Shown: positions 18,375-26,928, numbered from the stretch's first letter. The stretch: 64,000 nucleotides of DNA from Microbulbifer yueqingensis (GCF_900100355.1 NZ_FNFH01000003.1:124001-188000); one strand, 5' to 3'. Numbers and translations are program-made. Notes: a model not told the origin generated them from the letters alone.

Positions 18375-19193
18375 TCAGGCGGCGTCCTTGGGCGGGAAGC
18401 GCGGCTCGAACAGGCCCAGTTCGATGGCCTCGCGCACCTTGCTCATGAGGTCGATCTCGGTGAGCTGCTGCAGCTGCTGGAGATTGTCCAGCACGTAGTA
18501 GACCGGCTGGACGATATCGATCCGGTAGGGAGTGCGCAGGGCGTCCAGCTCATCGAACTCGAAGCGCTCCGGCTCGTTCCCCAGCGCATACAGGGTTTCC
18601 TTGGGAGATGACAGTATGCCGCCACCATAGATGCGCAGCCCGTCATCGGTCTGCAGCAACCCGAACTCCACGGTGAACCAGTACAGGCGGGCCAGGTAGG
18701 CGCGCTCTTTCGGGGAGGCCGCCAGGCCCAGCTGGCCATATTTCTGGGTGAAATTGGCAAATGCCGGGTTGGTGAGCATGGCGCAGTGGCCGAAGATCTC
18801 GTGGAAGATGTCCGGTTCCTGCAGGTAGTCAAATTCTTCCGGCGTGCGGATGAAGGTGGCAACCGGGAACTTGCGGTCCGCCAGCAAGCCGAAAAACGTC
18901 TCAAACCCGATCAGGGCCGGGACCCGTGCCACTTCCCAGCCGGTCTCACGGCGCAGCACGCTGCTGATTTCTTCCAGTTGCGGGATCCGGTCGCGGGGCA
19001 GGTCGAGCAGTTCCAGTCCGCGCAGGTATTCATCGCACGCGCGGCCGGGGACCACTTCCAGCTGCCGCTCGATGAGGCGCTGCCAGGTCTGGTGCTCCAC
19101 ATCGGTGTAATGGATGTAACCCTTGGCATCGGGCTCACGGGCCACGTATTTGCTGGGTTTCTTGCCGCTGGCTTGAGAATCGCGTTGCTTCAT
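18375..19193 (-). CDS. phhA: Phenylalanine 4-monooxygenase (phenylalanine hydroxylase)
   Basis: This 272-residue tetrahydropterin-dependent hydroxylase converts phenylalanine to tyrosine. The iron ligands are visible as His131 and His136 in HEIFGH and Glu176 in WFTVEFGL. The bacterial monodomain length (about 260-290 residues, no ACT regulatory domain) fits. ATG start. phhR is divergent across a 191-base spacer, the usual arrangement in pseudomonads, so TyrR-type control is expected. No pterin-carbinolamine dehydratase (phhB) follows; a terminator hairpin sits directly after the stop. Confidence 0.96.
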   Translation of the reverse strand: MKQRDSQASGKKPSKYVAREPDAKGYIHYTDVEHQTWQRLIERQLEVVPGRACDEYLRGLELLDLPRDRIPQLEEISSVLRRETGWEVARVPALIGFETFFGLLADRKFPVATFIRTPEEFDYLQEPDIFHEIFGHCAMLTNPAFANFTQKYGQLGLAASPKERAYLARLYWFTVEFGLLQTDDGLRIYGGGILSSPKETLYALGNEPERFEFDELDALRTPYRIDIVQPVYYVLDNLQQLQQLTEIDLMSKVREAIELGLFEPRFPPKDAA

Positions 19194-19326
19194 GACTCTT
19201 CTCTCTGTTGCGGACGCACCTGGAGTGTCCTCGTGCTGGATCGCAGTGCGCGCCCATCCGTTGTTTTTATCGTCCGTACATTCTTAGACAGCAGGCCGGT
19301 CAAAAGGGAGCGCCTGGCGGCCAAAC

Positions 19327-19356
19327 TTGCCGAAACAGGTGCGTCAGCGCTAAGAT
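19327..19356 (+). promoter_or_regulatory. Candidate sigma-70 promoter of phhR
   Basis: TTGCCG and TAAGAT are separated by 18 bases; each matches four of six consensus positions. Transcription would begin close to the TyrR box that follows, so a bound regulator would block it. Confidence 0.4.
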
Positions 19357-19359
19357 TTT

Positions 19360-19377
19360 TGTAAACCAAAGTTTACA
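19360..19377. promoter_or_regulatory. TyrR box in the phhA-phhR spacer
   Basis: The sequence TGTAAACCAAAGTTTACA is an exact match to the strong TyrR operator TGTAAA-N6-TTTACA. It is centred 16 bases upstream of the phhR ATG, overlapping the likely transcript start and abutting the ribosome site. That position favours autorepression of phhR. It lies 167 bases from the phhA start, so an activating role there is also possible. Confidence 0.85.
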
Positions 19378-19384
19378 GAAAGCG

Positions 19385-20830
19385 ATGCGTGTTGAAATAA
19401 CTTGTGATAACCGTGTCGGCATCTTGCATGAAATAACGCAGATTTTTGCCGAATTCAGGGTTAACGTGACATCCGGTGAGCTGGGTGGGGACAGTGGCGA
19501 CAAGGTGTACCTGGCGGTGCCGGGCATGCTGCACACCCAGTTCCGCGCCATCGAGAAGTCCCTGCTCCAGGTACCGGGCGTGAAACGGGTACGGCGGATC
19601 GGCCTGATTCCGTCGGAACGGCGTCATTTCGAGCTGGACACCCTGTTGCGCCATGTGACCGACCCCGTGCTCTCGGTGGACCGCGAGGGGCGGGTGGTTG
19701 CAGCAAACCTAGCCGCCGCGAGGGCTTTCGGGGTGAGTATCGACCGGGTGCCGGGGCTCCAGTTGCAGCGCTTCCTGCCACTGCTGCAGGTGGCCGAGTT
19801 GCTGCGCGATTTCGCGGTTCCCCGCTTCGGCATGCCGGTTGAGGTTCGCGGGCGCGATTACCGTCTCGAGTGGGTGCCTATCTCCCTGCCGGATGCCGAG
19901 GAAGTCGGCTCCCTGGCCGGCGCGGTGCTGACGCTGCAGGAGGTCGAGCGACGGGACGAAATTTCCCGGCTGCCGCCCCCTGTGGCCCTGTGGGACTTTG
20001 ACCGGCGACGGGCCAGCTGCCTTGAGCTCCAGGCGGCGGCGCGGTTGAGTTCGCCGCTGCTGATCACCGGCGAGGGCGGAAGCGGCAAGAGTACGTTCGC
20101 TGCGGCGGTGCACTACCTTTCGCCGTTGGCGTCCCGGGGGGAATACCGCTGCCTGGACGCTGTGGGCCTCACCGACTCCAGGCCCTTGTGGGACCGGTTG
20201 CCGGCCGGGGGCACCCTGGTGCTGGAAGAGCCGGAAAAGCTGTCGCCCGGTGAGCAGGTGGCACTCCTGCGCGGCCTGCGCCAACTGCCGGGTGGGGTAC
20301 GCGCGGTCGCCACCAGCTCCCGGCCAGAGCGCCTCGAGCCGGGGCTGGCGCAGTTTTTTTCCGGTCTGGTGCTCGCCCTGCCGCCCCTGCGGTCTATGCG
20401 GCCGGCCATTGGTCGCTTTGCCGGGGCGGCGCTGCGCGAGGTGCAGCGCAAAGAGACTGGTGGCGAGGGTCCGCCATCCCTCACGCTTGACGATGGGGCA
20501 GTGGATTACCTGCGCCTCCGGGACTGGCCGCAGAATTTCTCCGGGCTCAAGGACTTTCTTGTCCTGGCGGCGCAGCGCTGCCGGGTGCGCGGTGACTCGG
20601 TGATCAGTGCTGCGGACGTGGAGGAGAACGCCGGCGGAGCCACCGGCCTGCCGATGGCCTGGGCCAGGGGGCTCAGCTTTCGGGAAGCGATGGAAAAGGT
20701 GGAGGAAGGCCTGTTGCGGGAGTTGGCGGCGGAGCAGTTGTCCACCCGGGAGATGGCGCAGAGGCTCGGCCTGTCCCACACCGCCATAGCCAACAAGCTG
20801 CGAAAATTCAGGATTTCACGAGAGCCCTGA
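19385..20830 (+). CDS. phhR: TyrR/PhhR-family regulator of aromatic amino-acid genes
   Basis: This 481-residue regulator has the TyrR layout: an ACT domain (about 1-72, beginning RVEITCDNRVGILHEI), a PAS domain (about 79-185), an AAA+ domain with Walker A GEGGSGKS near residue 230, and a Fis-type HTH (LSTREMAQRLGLSHTAIANKL) at the end. The HTH closely resembles TyrR. The AAA+ part looks eroded: no GAFTGA loop, a Walker B-like GTLVLEEPE, and no clear arginine-finger segment (FREDLYYRL type). It is therefore unlikely to activate sigma-54. The frame is open upstream, but the ATG before the ACT domain, just after AGAAAG, matches the family start. It probably binds the box at its own start. Confidence 0.92.
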   Translation: MRVEITCDNRVGILHEITQIFAEFRVNVTSGELGGDSGDKVYLAVPGMLHTQFRAIEKSLLQVPGVKRVRRIGLIPSERRHFELDTLLRHVTDPVLSVDREGRVVAANLAAARAFGVSIDRVPGLQLQRFLPLLQVAELLRDFAVPRFGMPVEVRGRDYRLEWVPISLPDAEEVGSLAGAVLTLQEVERRDEISRLPPPVALWDFDRRRASCLELQAAARLSSPLLITGEGGSGKSTFAAAVHYLSPLASRGEYRCLDAVGLTDSRPLWDRLPAGGTLVLEEPEKLSPGEQVALLRGLRQLPGGVRAVATSSRPERLEPGLAQFFSGLVLALPPLRSMRPAIGRFAGAALREVQRKETGGEGPPSLTLDDGAVDYLRLRDWPQNFSGLKDFLVLAAQRCRVRGDSVISAADVEENAGGATGLPMAWARGLSFREAMEKVEEGLLRELAAEQLSTREMAQRLGLSHTAIANKLRKFRISREP

Positions 20831-20859
20831 GCCGCTGGCACATGGCTCTCGCTGCCTCC

Positions 20860-21210
20860 TCAGCGCTCGATGCGTCCCAGGAGCATGTCCCTGAACATGA
20901 CAAAGTCACCCCGCAGGCTGTAGAGGGGATGCTTGAAGGTGGCAGGGCGGTTGTGCTCGAAGAAGAAATGGCCCGCCCAGGCGAAACCGTAACCGGCGAT
21001 GGGCATGCCGATCAGCCAGCGGAGGTCGCCGGTAACCAGGGCTGTGACGAGCAGGCCTATCACCAGCAGGGTGCCGGCGAAGTGCAGGCGTCGACAGGTC
21101 AGGTTGCTGTGCTCCTGGAGATAATAGGGGTAAAAATCAGCAAACGAATGGAAAGCGCGCTGTTCGCGCTGGTCCTGTTCATCGGGTGTTGGCTGGGGTT
21201 GGGTCGTCAT
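20860..21210 (-). CDS. DUF962 / Mpo1-like small membrane protein
   Basis: This 116-residue protein carries the DUF962 pattern: FHSFADFYPYYLQEHSN, then RRLHFAGTLLVIG, two hydrophobic helices, and GHFFFEHNRPATFKHPLYSL. The yeast homologue Mpo1 is an iron-dependent dioxygenase acting on 2-hydroxy fatty acids in alpha-oxidation, and the conserved His residues (EHS, LHF, GHFF, EHN) fit metal binding. The bacterial role is not established. The start is decided by AGGAG: it lies 1 base before a first ATG but 7 bases before a second, so I use the second. It faces away from the CoA-transferase gene. Confidence 0.8.
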   Translation of the reverse strand: MTTQPQPTPDEQDQREQRAFHSFADFYPYYLQEHSNLTCRRLHFAGTLLVIGLLVTALVTGDLRWLIGMPIAGYGFAWAGHFFFEHNRPATFKHPLYSLRGDFVMFRDMLLGRIER

Positions 21211-21344
21211 CGGCATGCTCCTTATTGTTCTGCCAGCCAGTTTACGCCGCTTCCCTTGGGACTCCAACTCGCAGGAGAGGGCCGCCCGCCGGATAATCTG
21301 GTAGTCTGCCGGCCGTGATACAAGCGTTGAGGAGTACAAGGATT

Positions 21345-22568
21345 ATGCCCGGCCCGCTTTCCCACCTGAAAGTGCTCGACCTGAGCAGGATTCTCGCCGG
21401 CCCCTGGGCGGGCCAGGTCTTCGCCGACTTTGGCGCCGAGGTGATAAAGATCGAGCGCCCCGGTCGCGGCGACGACACGCGGCATTGGGGCCCTCCCTAC
21501 CTGAAGGACGACCAGGGCGCCGACACCAGCGAGGCGGCATACTACCTGAGCGCCAACCGCGGCAAGAAATCGGTGACGGTGGATATCACCACGGCAGAGG
21601 GCCAGCAGATAGTGCGCGACCTGGCCGCGCGCTGCGATATCCTGCTGGAAAACTACAAGGTGGGCGGCCTGAAAAAGTACGGGCTCGATTACGACGCCGT
21701 GCGCGACATCAACCCGGGCATAATCTACTGCTCGATTACCGGTTTCGGCCAGACAGGTCCCTATGCACAGCGCGCCGGTTACGACGCCATGATCCAGGGG
21801 ATGGGCGGCCTCATGAGCGTGACCGGGGTGCCCGAGGGGCAGCCCGGCGCCGGCCCCCAGAAAGTGGGTGTGGCAGTCGCCGACCTTATGACCGGGATGT
21901 ATGCGGTCTCGGCTGTGCTGGCCGCCGTGATTCACCGACAGGAGACAGGGCGGGGACAGTATATCGACCTGGCACTGCTGGATACGCAGGTGGCGTGGCT
22001 GGCGAACCAGGCCCAGAACTTCCTCACGTCGGGGCGCAGCCCCGAGCGGCAGGGCACCGGGCACCCGAATATCGTCCCCTACCAGGCGGTGCCGTCGCGG
22101 GACGGCTACTTCATGCTGGCGGTGGGTAACGATGACCAGTTCCGGCGCTTCTGCCAGATCGCGGGACTCGATCAGGTAGCCGACCAGCCCGCTTACGCCA
22201 CCAATGCCGCCCGGGTCCTGGCGCGGGAGCAGCTGGTCCCCATCATCGAGGAGGCCACGCGCCAGCGCGATTCCGACTGGTGGCTGGAAAAGCTCAGCGA
22301 TGCGCACGTGCCCTGCGGCCCGATCAATAACCTGGAGCAGGTATTCAGCGATCCGCAGGTGCAGGCCCGGGAGATGGTGGTCGAACAGCCCCACCCGACG
22401 GCGGGCAGTGTGCGCACGGTCCGCAACCCGGTGGTGTTCTCGGAATCGCCCCTGGATTACGAGCAGGCACCGCCGGTGCTCGGCCAGCATACCGAGGAAG
22501 TGCTGCGGGAGATCCTGGACAGGGGACCGGAAGAGATCGAGGCCCTGCGCAGGCAGGATATCGTCTGA
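21345..22568 (+). CDS. CaiB/BaiF-type (family III) CoA-transferase
   Basis: This 407-residue CoA-transferase shows the family start GPLSHLKVLDLSRILAGPW, the ADFGAEVIKIERPG motif, and the catalytic Asp region (VAVADLMTGMYAV) at about residue 180. Family III enzymes move CoA between carboxylic acids. By similarity to mammalian SUGCT and bacterial relatives, a succinyl-CoA:glutarate or hydroxymethylglutarate role is plausible, and gcdH is 7 kb away. I start at the ATG with AAGGA a few bases upstream; ten extra codons upstream are also open. It converges on the CocE/NonD gene with a 21-base gap. Confidence 0.9.
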   Translation: MPGPLSHLKVLDLSRILAGPWAGQVFADFGAEVIKIERPGRGDDTRHWGPPYLKDDQGADTSEAAYYLSANRGKKSVTVDITTAEGQQIVRDLAARCDILLENYKVGGLKKYGLDYDAVRDINPGIIYCSITGFGQTGPYAQRAGYDAMIQGMGGLMSVTGVPEGQPGAGPQKVGVAVADLMTGMYAVSAVLAAVIHRQETGRGQYIDLALLDTQVAWLANQAQNFLTSGRSPERQGTGHPNIVPYQAVPSRDGYFMLAVGNDDQFRRFCQIAGLDQVADQPAYATNAARVLAREQLVPIIEEATRQRDSDWWLEKLSDAHVPCGPINNLEQVFSDPQVQAREMVVEQPHPTAGSVRTVRNPVVFSESPLDYEQAPPVLGQHTEEVLREILDRGPEEIEALRRQDIV

Positions 22569-22589
22569 ACCCGCCGCCGGCGGCGCCGC

Positions 22590-24614
22590 TCAGAGGAAGT
22601 CCCGCGGAATCTTCCTGCGCCAGTTGTCGGCAAAGACCCGGGCGTCCCCCTCCCAGGCGTCGAGGTGGGCATGAATATAAAAGTGCTCGGCATCGGCCGT
22701 CAGGACGGTGCGGGTGCTGGTGCGCACCGACCAGTCGCCGCGGGCGAAAGTGCGCTCGGTACGGGTTTCGCCCTTCAGTGAATTGAAGTCGTTCTCCTGG
22801 AAGGTATACCAGTTCCAGATACGGCTGGAGAACTCCAGGTCGATTTCGTCGATACGTACCAGCCCGTCGTCCTTGATCACCTTCAGGGTCCAGATGTCTT
22901 CGGCCAGGTCGGAATTCACCAGCCAGTTGTGGTGCTGCGACTCCAGATACTCCATGTGCACCGGTTCTGCACCGACGGGCTCACCGAACTTGATCTGTTC
23001 ATCGGTGGCGCGGGGCTTGCGCAGCGGCAGGACCAGGTTGCTGGTGGCGCAGTAGATATCCAGCCGGACCGGGCGTGGCGGTGGCCAGGCCAGGGCCCAG
23101 TAAGAGGTGGAGACGCTCACACGCAGGCGATGGCCCTTGGGGAACACCTGCGCGACATGGTTCATTGGCACATTGATGCGGTACTTGAGCCCTGGCACCA
23201 GCTCCTCGGGCTTGTCGTGACCATGCCGGTGCGTCAGGTTGAAGAGGCCGTAAGTGACCCGCGTGGCGGCACCGGTGGGTGAGACGTCAGACAGGCGCAC
23301 GGCGATCATCGCCACTGGCTCGGAGGAGGCGAGCTCCACTTCCAGGCGCGGTGCCCCGAGAATCTCGATGTCATCCTGGAGCGGGGCACTCTGGAACACC
23401 AGTGCGCCGCCGTCCTCCTGGCGCTGGTCGTGGGGCAGGTCCGGGGCGGCGGTATAGGAGCACCACTTGCCGGCAAAGAGCCCGACGCTCAGCGGTGACT
23501 GCACCCGCAGGACATTCTCCATGACGCAGGGGGGCTCGTTGCCAAACAGGATCCGGTAGGCGGAAAGTTTGTAGACCCGCTCGATGATGTTGTCGGAAGG
23601 CCAGCTGTCCTCTCCCACCCAGCGGCCGGGCCGCTGCTGGTAATAGGTGGTTGGCGGCACGCTGTCCTGCATCCATGCCCTCAGGCAGGGTTCCCCGGTG
23701 ATGCCCGTGTCTTTTCCCTTCAGCCACTGGTCCCACCAGCGCAGGGCTTCGCCCAGGAAGTCGATCGCCGGACCGGGGACGCCCTGGTGGGGATATTTGT
23801 GCCCCCAGGGGCCGATCAGCGCCATGCGCGGCACCTGCAGGTGCTGCAATAGCCTGAATATTGCATTCGTATAGCCGTCTGCCCAGCCGCCCACCAGCAG
23901 GGTGGGGCACTGGATGGCCGCGTAGTGCTGGCTGACCGAGCCGTATTCCCAGTAGCCGTCGCGGTACTGGTGGCGCAGCCAGGTGTCCAGCCACAGGCCA
24001 CTGTCCCGCAGGCGCTGGAGCCACATCTCACGCCACTTTTCTCCCACCAGCTGCGGGTCTGGGGGGCAGGTATTGATGGAGAACATGGTGGTGGCTTCCG
24101 ACAGGTTGTCGGTGAGCAGGCAGCCCCCCATGTAGTGCATGTTGTCCACGTAGAGATCGTCGGTGGAACAGCAGGAAACGATCGCCTTCAGGGGGGCGGG
24201 GCGCCGGGCAGCCACTTGCAGTGCATTGAATCCCCCCCACGAAATGCCCATCATGCCCACGTTCCCATCGCACCAGGGTTGGCGCGAAATCCACTCGATT
24301 GCCTCCACCGCGTCGCACTGCTCCTGTTCGCGGTACTGGTCCCTCAAGATGCCGCTGGATTCACCGCTGCCGCGCAGGTCCACGCGCACGCAGGCGTAGC
24401 CGTGGCCGGCGAAATAGGGGTGCATGATGGAGTCGCGCAGGCGGGTCTTGTCGCGCTTGCGGTAGGGGATGTATTCCATGATTGCGGGCACCGGACGCCG
24501 GGGCGCGTCTTCCGGCATCCACATGCGCGCCGCCAGCCAGCCGCCGTCCTGCAGCGGAATCTCGAAATGTTCGACGGCCGTGACCTGGTGGGGAAAATCG
24601 GTTACTACCCGCAT
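22590..24614 (-). CDS. CocE/NonD-family serine hydrolase (S15 peptidase-like)
   Basis: This protein of about 674 residues has the S15 alpha/beta-hydrolase fold followed by a C-terminal jelly-roll (X-Pro dipeptidyl-peptidase C-terminal-like) domain. The oxyanion/strand region is VRVDLRGSGESSG, the nucleophile elbow is GMMGISWGGFNAL (Ser near residue 145), an Asp lies in GGWADGYTNA and a His in GPWGHKYPH. Known family members cleave acyl bonds such as cocaine ester, glutaryl-cephalosporin or X-Pro peptides. There is no signal peptide, so it is cytosolic. The ATG is preceded by AGGAG at 6 bases. It follows the ATP-grasp gene by 24 bases and is probably co-transcribed with it. Confidence 0.88.
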   Translation of the reverse strand: MRVVTDFPHQVTAVEHFEIPLQDGGWLAARMWMPEDAPRRPVPAIMEYIPYRKRDKTRLRDSIMHPYFAGHGYACVRVDLRGSGESSGILRDQYREQEQCDAVEAIEWISRQPWCDGNVGMMGISWGGFNALQVAARRPAPLKAIVSCCSTDDLYVDNMHYMGGCLLTDNLSEATTMFSINTCPPDPQLVGEKWREMWLQRLRDSGLWLDTWLRHQYRDGYWEYGSVSQHYAAIQCPTLLVGGWADGYTNAIFRLLQHLQVPRMALIGPWGHKYPHQGVPGPAIDFLGEALRWWDQWLKGKDTGITGEPCLRAWMQDSVPPTTYYQQRPGRWVGEDSWPSDNIIERVYKLSAYRILFGNEPPCVMENVLRVQSPLSVGLFAGKWCSYTAAPDLPHDQRQEDGGALVFQSAPLQDDIEILGAPRLEVELASSEPVAMIAVRLSDVSPTGAATRVTYGLFNLTHRHGHDKPEELVPGLKYRINVPMNHVAQVFPKGHRLRVSVSTSYWALAWPPPRPVRLDIYCATSNLVLPLRKPRATDEQIKFGEPVGAEPVHMEYLESQHHNWLVNSDLAEDIWTLKVIKDDGLVRIDEIDLEFSSRIWNWYTFQENDFNSLKGETRTERTFARGDWSVRTSTRTVLTADAEHFYIHAHLDAWEGDARVFADNWRRKIPRDFL

Positions 24615-24638
24615 TGGCACTCCTACGTGCAGGAGGGG

Positions 24639-25958
24639 TCAATAGCGGACGCTGTCAAACTGGAACGCCTCAAAGCCCTTGCCATCTGCAAATTCGAAGT
24701 GCAGCTGCTGTGCCAGGTCGCGGTAGGTCGACAGCAGCTCCTCCTGGGACTGTGCGCCAAGGCAGATATCCGCTATCTCATAACTGTAGCTGTCCTGGCC
24801 CGGCAGGTCCCCGAGTTGCTGCCCTTCGGTCACAATCGGATGGATCCGGCAGCCTGGGATGGATCGCTCGAGCGCGCGTAGCTCGGCCTCGTCCGGCACC
24901 CGGGTGACCACGGTGTTCCGATAGCGCCTGAGCATGAACTTGGCGGCACAGCGGAACTCACCCTGCAGCGCCGAGAAATCCGTTTCGCGATCGAGTGCGA
25001 CGTCGAGGGCGGCCTCGTGGTTGGAGACGCCGTGTACCTTGACGAACTGGTCGCTGTGGGACTGGGAAATGCGCGTGTTGAGTTCCAGTACCCGGAAGGT
25101 GTCGCTGGCCGGATCCCAGAAAAACTCGATGCCAAACGCGGAGTTGTCGAAGCCGATCTGGCGCAACAGGGCTTCCCCGGCGGCGCAGATCTTTTCCTGC
25201 GCGTATTCCGGCCACGCGGAGGGATACTCGTAGCGGGTAAAGCTCTGGTTGCGGCTGTCCTTGACCGTATCGACGATCCCGTGAACCCGGTAGCGGCCGT
25301 TGACCATCGTCCCCTCGATACCGCACTGCTTGCCGGTAAGCAGTTTTTCCGCCACGCACCAGTTGCCGTCCACCGCACCTACCTCCGGGGGCACTTCCAC
25401 CCTTGCCAGGGCAAAATTGAGCAGTTCGCCGAGCTGCCGTACCTCGGTGCGAATAATATCGATCGCCCGGCGGAAACCGGCCTCGTCATCGATGCGGAAA
25501 CCCAGCTGCGACGAGTGGCCGACAATCGGCTTGAGCCAGAAGGGGAAGCCGAACTGCAGCTGCTCCAGCGGGTCTTCCGCGAAAGGATCCACCGCGCAGA
25601 AGTCGGGCACCCAGTCCGGCAGGGCCTTCCGCTGTTCAAGGCGACTCCAGTATTTGTGTTCGCACTTGAGGACCGCCAGCAGGTCGGCAGAGCGAAACCC
25701 GTGCTGTTGGCAGAGGATGGGGTGCAGGGTGCTGGAGGGGAAATCCCAGTGGTTGATGATGCCCGCGACGTCGCCGTTGTAAGCCTTTACCTGCTGTTCG
25801 GCCAGCGCCAGCAGTTCCGCCATGGGGCGTTCGGGGAACCAGACAATCTCGTCATCGGTAAACAGTTTGAGCCAGTGAAAATTCTCGGCGCCACGCACGG
25901 CATTCAGGTACTCCCGGTGCATCGGGGCCATCCCGAAAACAAAAAACTGCCTGGACAT
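24639..25958 (-). CDS. ATP-grasp domain protein, function unknown
   Basis: This 439-residue protein has an ATP-grasp core. A lysine-containing strand FPFWLKPIVGHSSQLGF lies near residue 155, a long ATP-lid region follows, and GIEFFWDPASDTFRVLELN near 295 contains the acidic/Asn metal-binding set (E, E, N). These enzymes join a carboxylate, via acyl-phosphate, to an amine or thiol. The N-terminal ~130 residues do not resemble a biotin-carboxylase preATP domain that I recognise. I chose the ATG preceded by GGGGAG at 7 bases; the upstream open frame looks non-coding. The following gene, a CocE/NonD hydrolase, suggests a synthesis/cleavage pair for an amide compound. Confidence 0.75.
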   Translation of the reverse strand: MSRQFFVFGMAPMHREYLNAVRGAENFHWLKLFTDDEIVWFPERPMAELLALAEQQVKAYNGDVAGIINHWDFPSSTLHPILCQQHGFRSADLLAVLKCEHKYWSRLEQRKALPDWVPDFCAVDPFAEDPLEQLQFGFPFWLKPIVGHSSQLGFRIDDEAGFRRAIDIIRTEVRQLGELLNFALARVEVPPEVGAVDGNWCVAEKLLTGKQCGIEGTMVNGRYRVHGIVDTVKDSRNQSFTRYEYPSAWPEYAQEKICAAGEALLRQIGFDNSAFGIEFFWDPASDTFRVLELNTRISQSHSDQFVKVHGVSNHEAALDVALDRETDFSALQGEFRCAAKFMLRRYRNTVVTRVPDEAELRALERSIPGCRIHPIVTEGQQLGDLPGQDSYSYEIADICLGAQSQEELLSTYRDLAQQLHFEFADGKGFEAFQFDSVRY

Positions 25959-26147
25959 GTATGCTCCCCGTTGGCAGGTTCTTATCAACGCTACGTTCAG
26001 CCAGCATAGCAGGTCACGATTGCCCGGGATGGAAGGCCCCGGGCAAGTCGCGCCGTCTCCCGGTTCGGGCAAAAGGCGCTCCTGCAGGAAAGATCCACGC
26101 GCCAGTGCTAGATTGATTAAGGGCAAATTCGAAGACGGTGAAATGTG

Positions 26148-26828
26148 ATGTCTGTCTTTGGCTCCCGCATCGGGAGAAGACCTTTGCTGGCGGTAATTGC
26201 GGCACTTCTGCTGGGCACGATTGCGGCGGATGCCCGCGGCGCTGCGGCCAGGGTCAGTTGTGGAAATGTGTCCGGCTTCGCCATCGAAAACCTGGTATGC
26301 CAGGACGAGGAGTTGACCCGCCTGGACCGGTTACTCCGGAAATTGATGGACGATGTGGTGGGGGAGCGCGCTCCCGGTCAACCAGCCGGCAAGCGCCTGC
26401 AGGAAAGGGCGGGCAAATGGCGCGCGAGGCGACACCAGTGCTGGCGGGCGCAAAATCCCCGGCAGTGCGTCGTCGAGCTGTACCGCCGCTCTATCGCGGA
26501 ACTACAAGTGGAAGTGGCCCTGGCCGGCACCTCGCGGGTGGTGCACTACCTTTGCCGGGACCAGGTGCTAACGCTGCGTTTCCACGATACCAGCGTGCCC
26601 GCGCTGACGGTCGATTTTCGAGGCCGGGAAGTATTCATGCTGCGTGACCGGGACAGTGCGGCAAACCGCTATTCTGGGCCGTCGCTGTCAGTGTCGATCC
26701 AGCCAGGGCTATTGCTGCTGCACCGGAGTGGCAGGAATGAATCGTCGTTGAAATGCCAGCCGAGTAGCCAGCAGGGCAGCGAAACTGGGCGCCGCACTGA
26801 CTTTGCCCAGTGCAGCAACAGGCCATGA
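26148..26828 (+). CDS. Secreted LprI-MliC fusion, putative lysozyme inhibitor
   Basis: This 226-residue protein has a signal peptide (basic start, core LLAVIAALLLGTIAADA). The first mature domain resembles LprI/DUF1311 (VSCGNVSGFAIENLVCQDEE-type spacing, ELTRLDRLLRKL), with paired cysteines. The second (from about residue 130) resembles MliC: HYLCRDQVLTLRF, then DSAANRYSGPSLSVSIQPG and a terminal SSLKC. Both domain families bind C-type lysozyme in the periplasm or outer membrane. No lipobox is visible, so it is probably soluble periplasmic. ATG was chosen over the adjoining GTG; GGTGA lies 6 bases upstream. It stands alone. Confidence 0.75.
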   Translation: MSVFGSRIGRRPLLAVIAALLLGTIAADARGAAARVSCGNVSGFAIENLVCQDEELTRLDRLLRKLMDDVVGERAPGQPAGKRLQERAGKWRARRHQCWRAQNPRQCVVELYRRSIAELQVEVALAGTSRVVHYLCRDQVLTLRFHDTSVPALTVDFRGREVFMLRDRDSAANRYSGPSLSVSIQPGLLLLHRSGRNESSLKCQPSSQQGSETGRRTDFAQCSNRP

Positions 26829-26875
26829 GGAAAGCCGCGGCTCAATACCGGTTCGGGAAAGGCCCAATGGGCCCA

Positions 26876-26904
26876 TAAAAAAAGCCCCGGCATATGCCGG
26901 GGCT
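26876..26904 (-). terminator. Rho-independent terminator of asnS
   Basis: A GC-rich palindrome (AGCCCCGG CATATG CCGGGGCT) is followed on the minus strand by a run of seven T, 24 bases past the asnS stop. This is a textbook intrinsic terminator. On the + strand no T-run follows, so it is mainly one-directional, although it may also cap the lysozyme-inhibitor transcript. Confidence 0.9.
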
Positions 26905-26928
26905 CTGGTGCTGGCGAGCGCTGTTCCC

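Noticed and set aside
19262-19280. Possible second TyrR box (TGT...ACA) in the phhA-phhR spacer
   Set aside because: The half-sites are poor and the total length is 19 rather than 18 bases.
19194-19384. Sigma-54 promoter for phhA
   Set aside because: No GG-N10-GC pair with the -24/-12 consensus was found on the minus strand.
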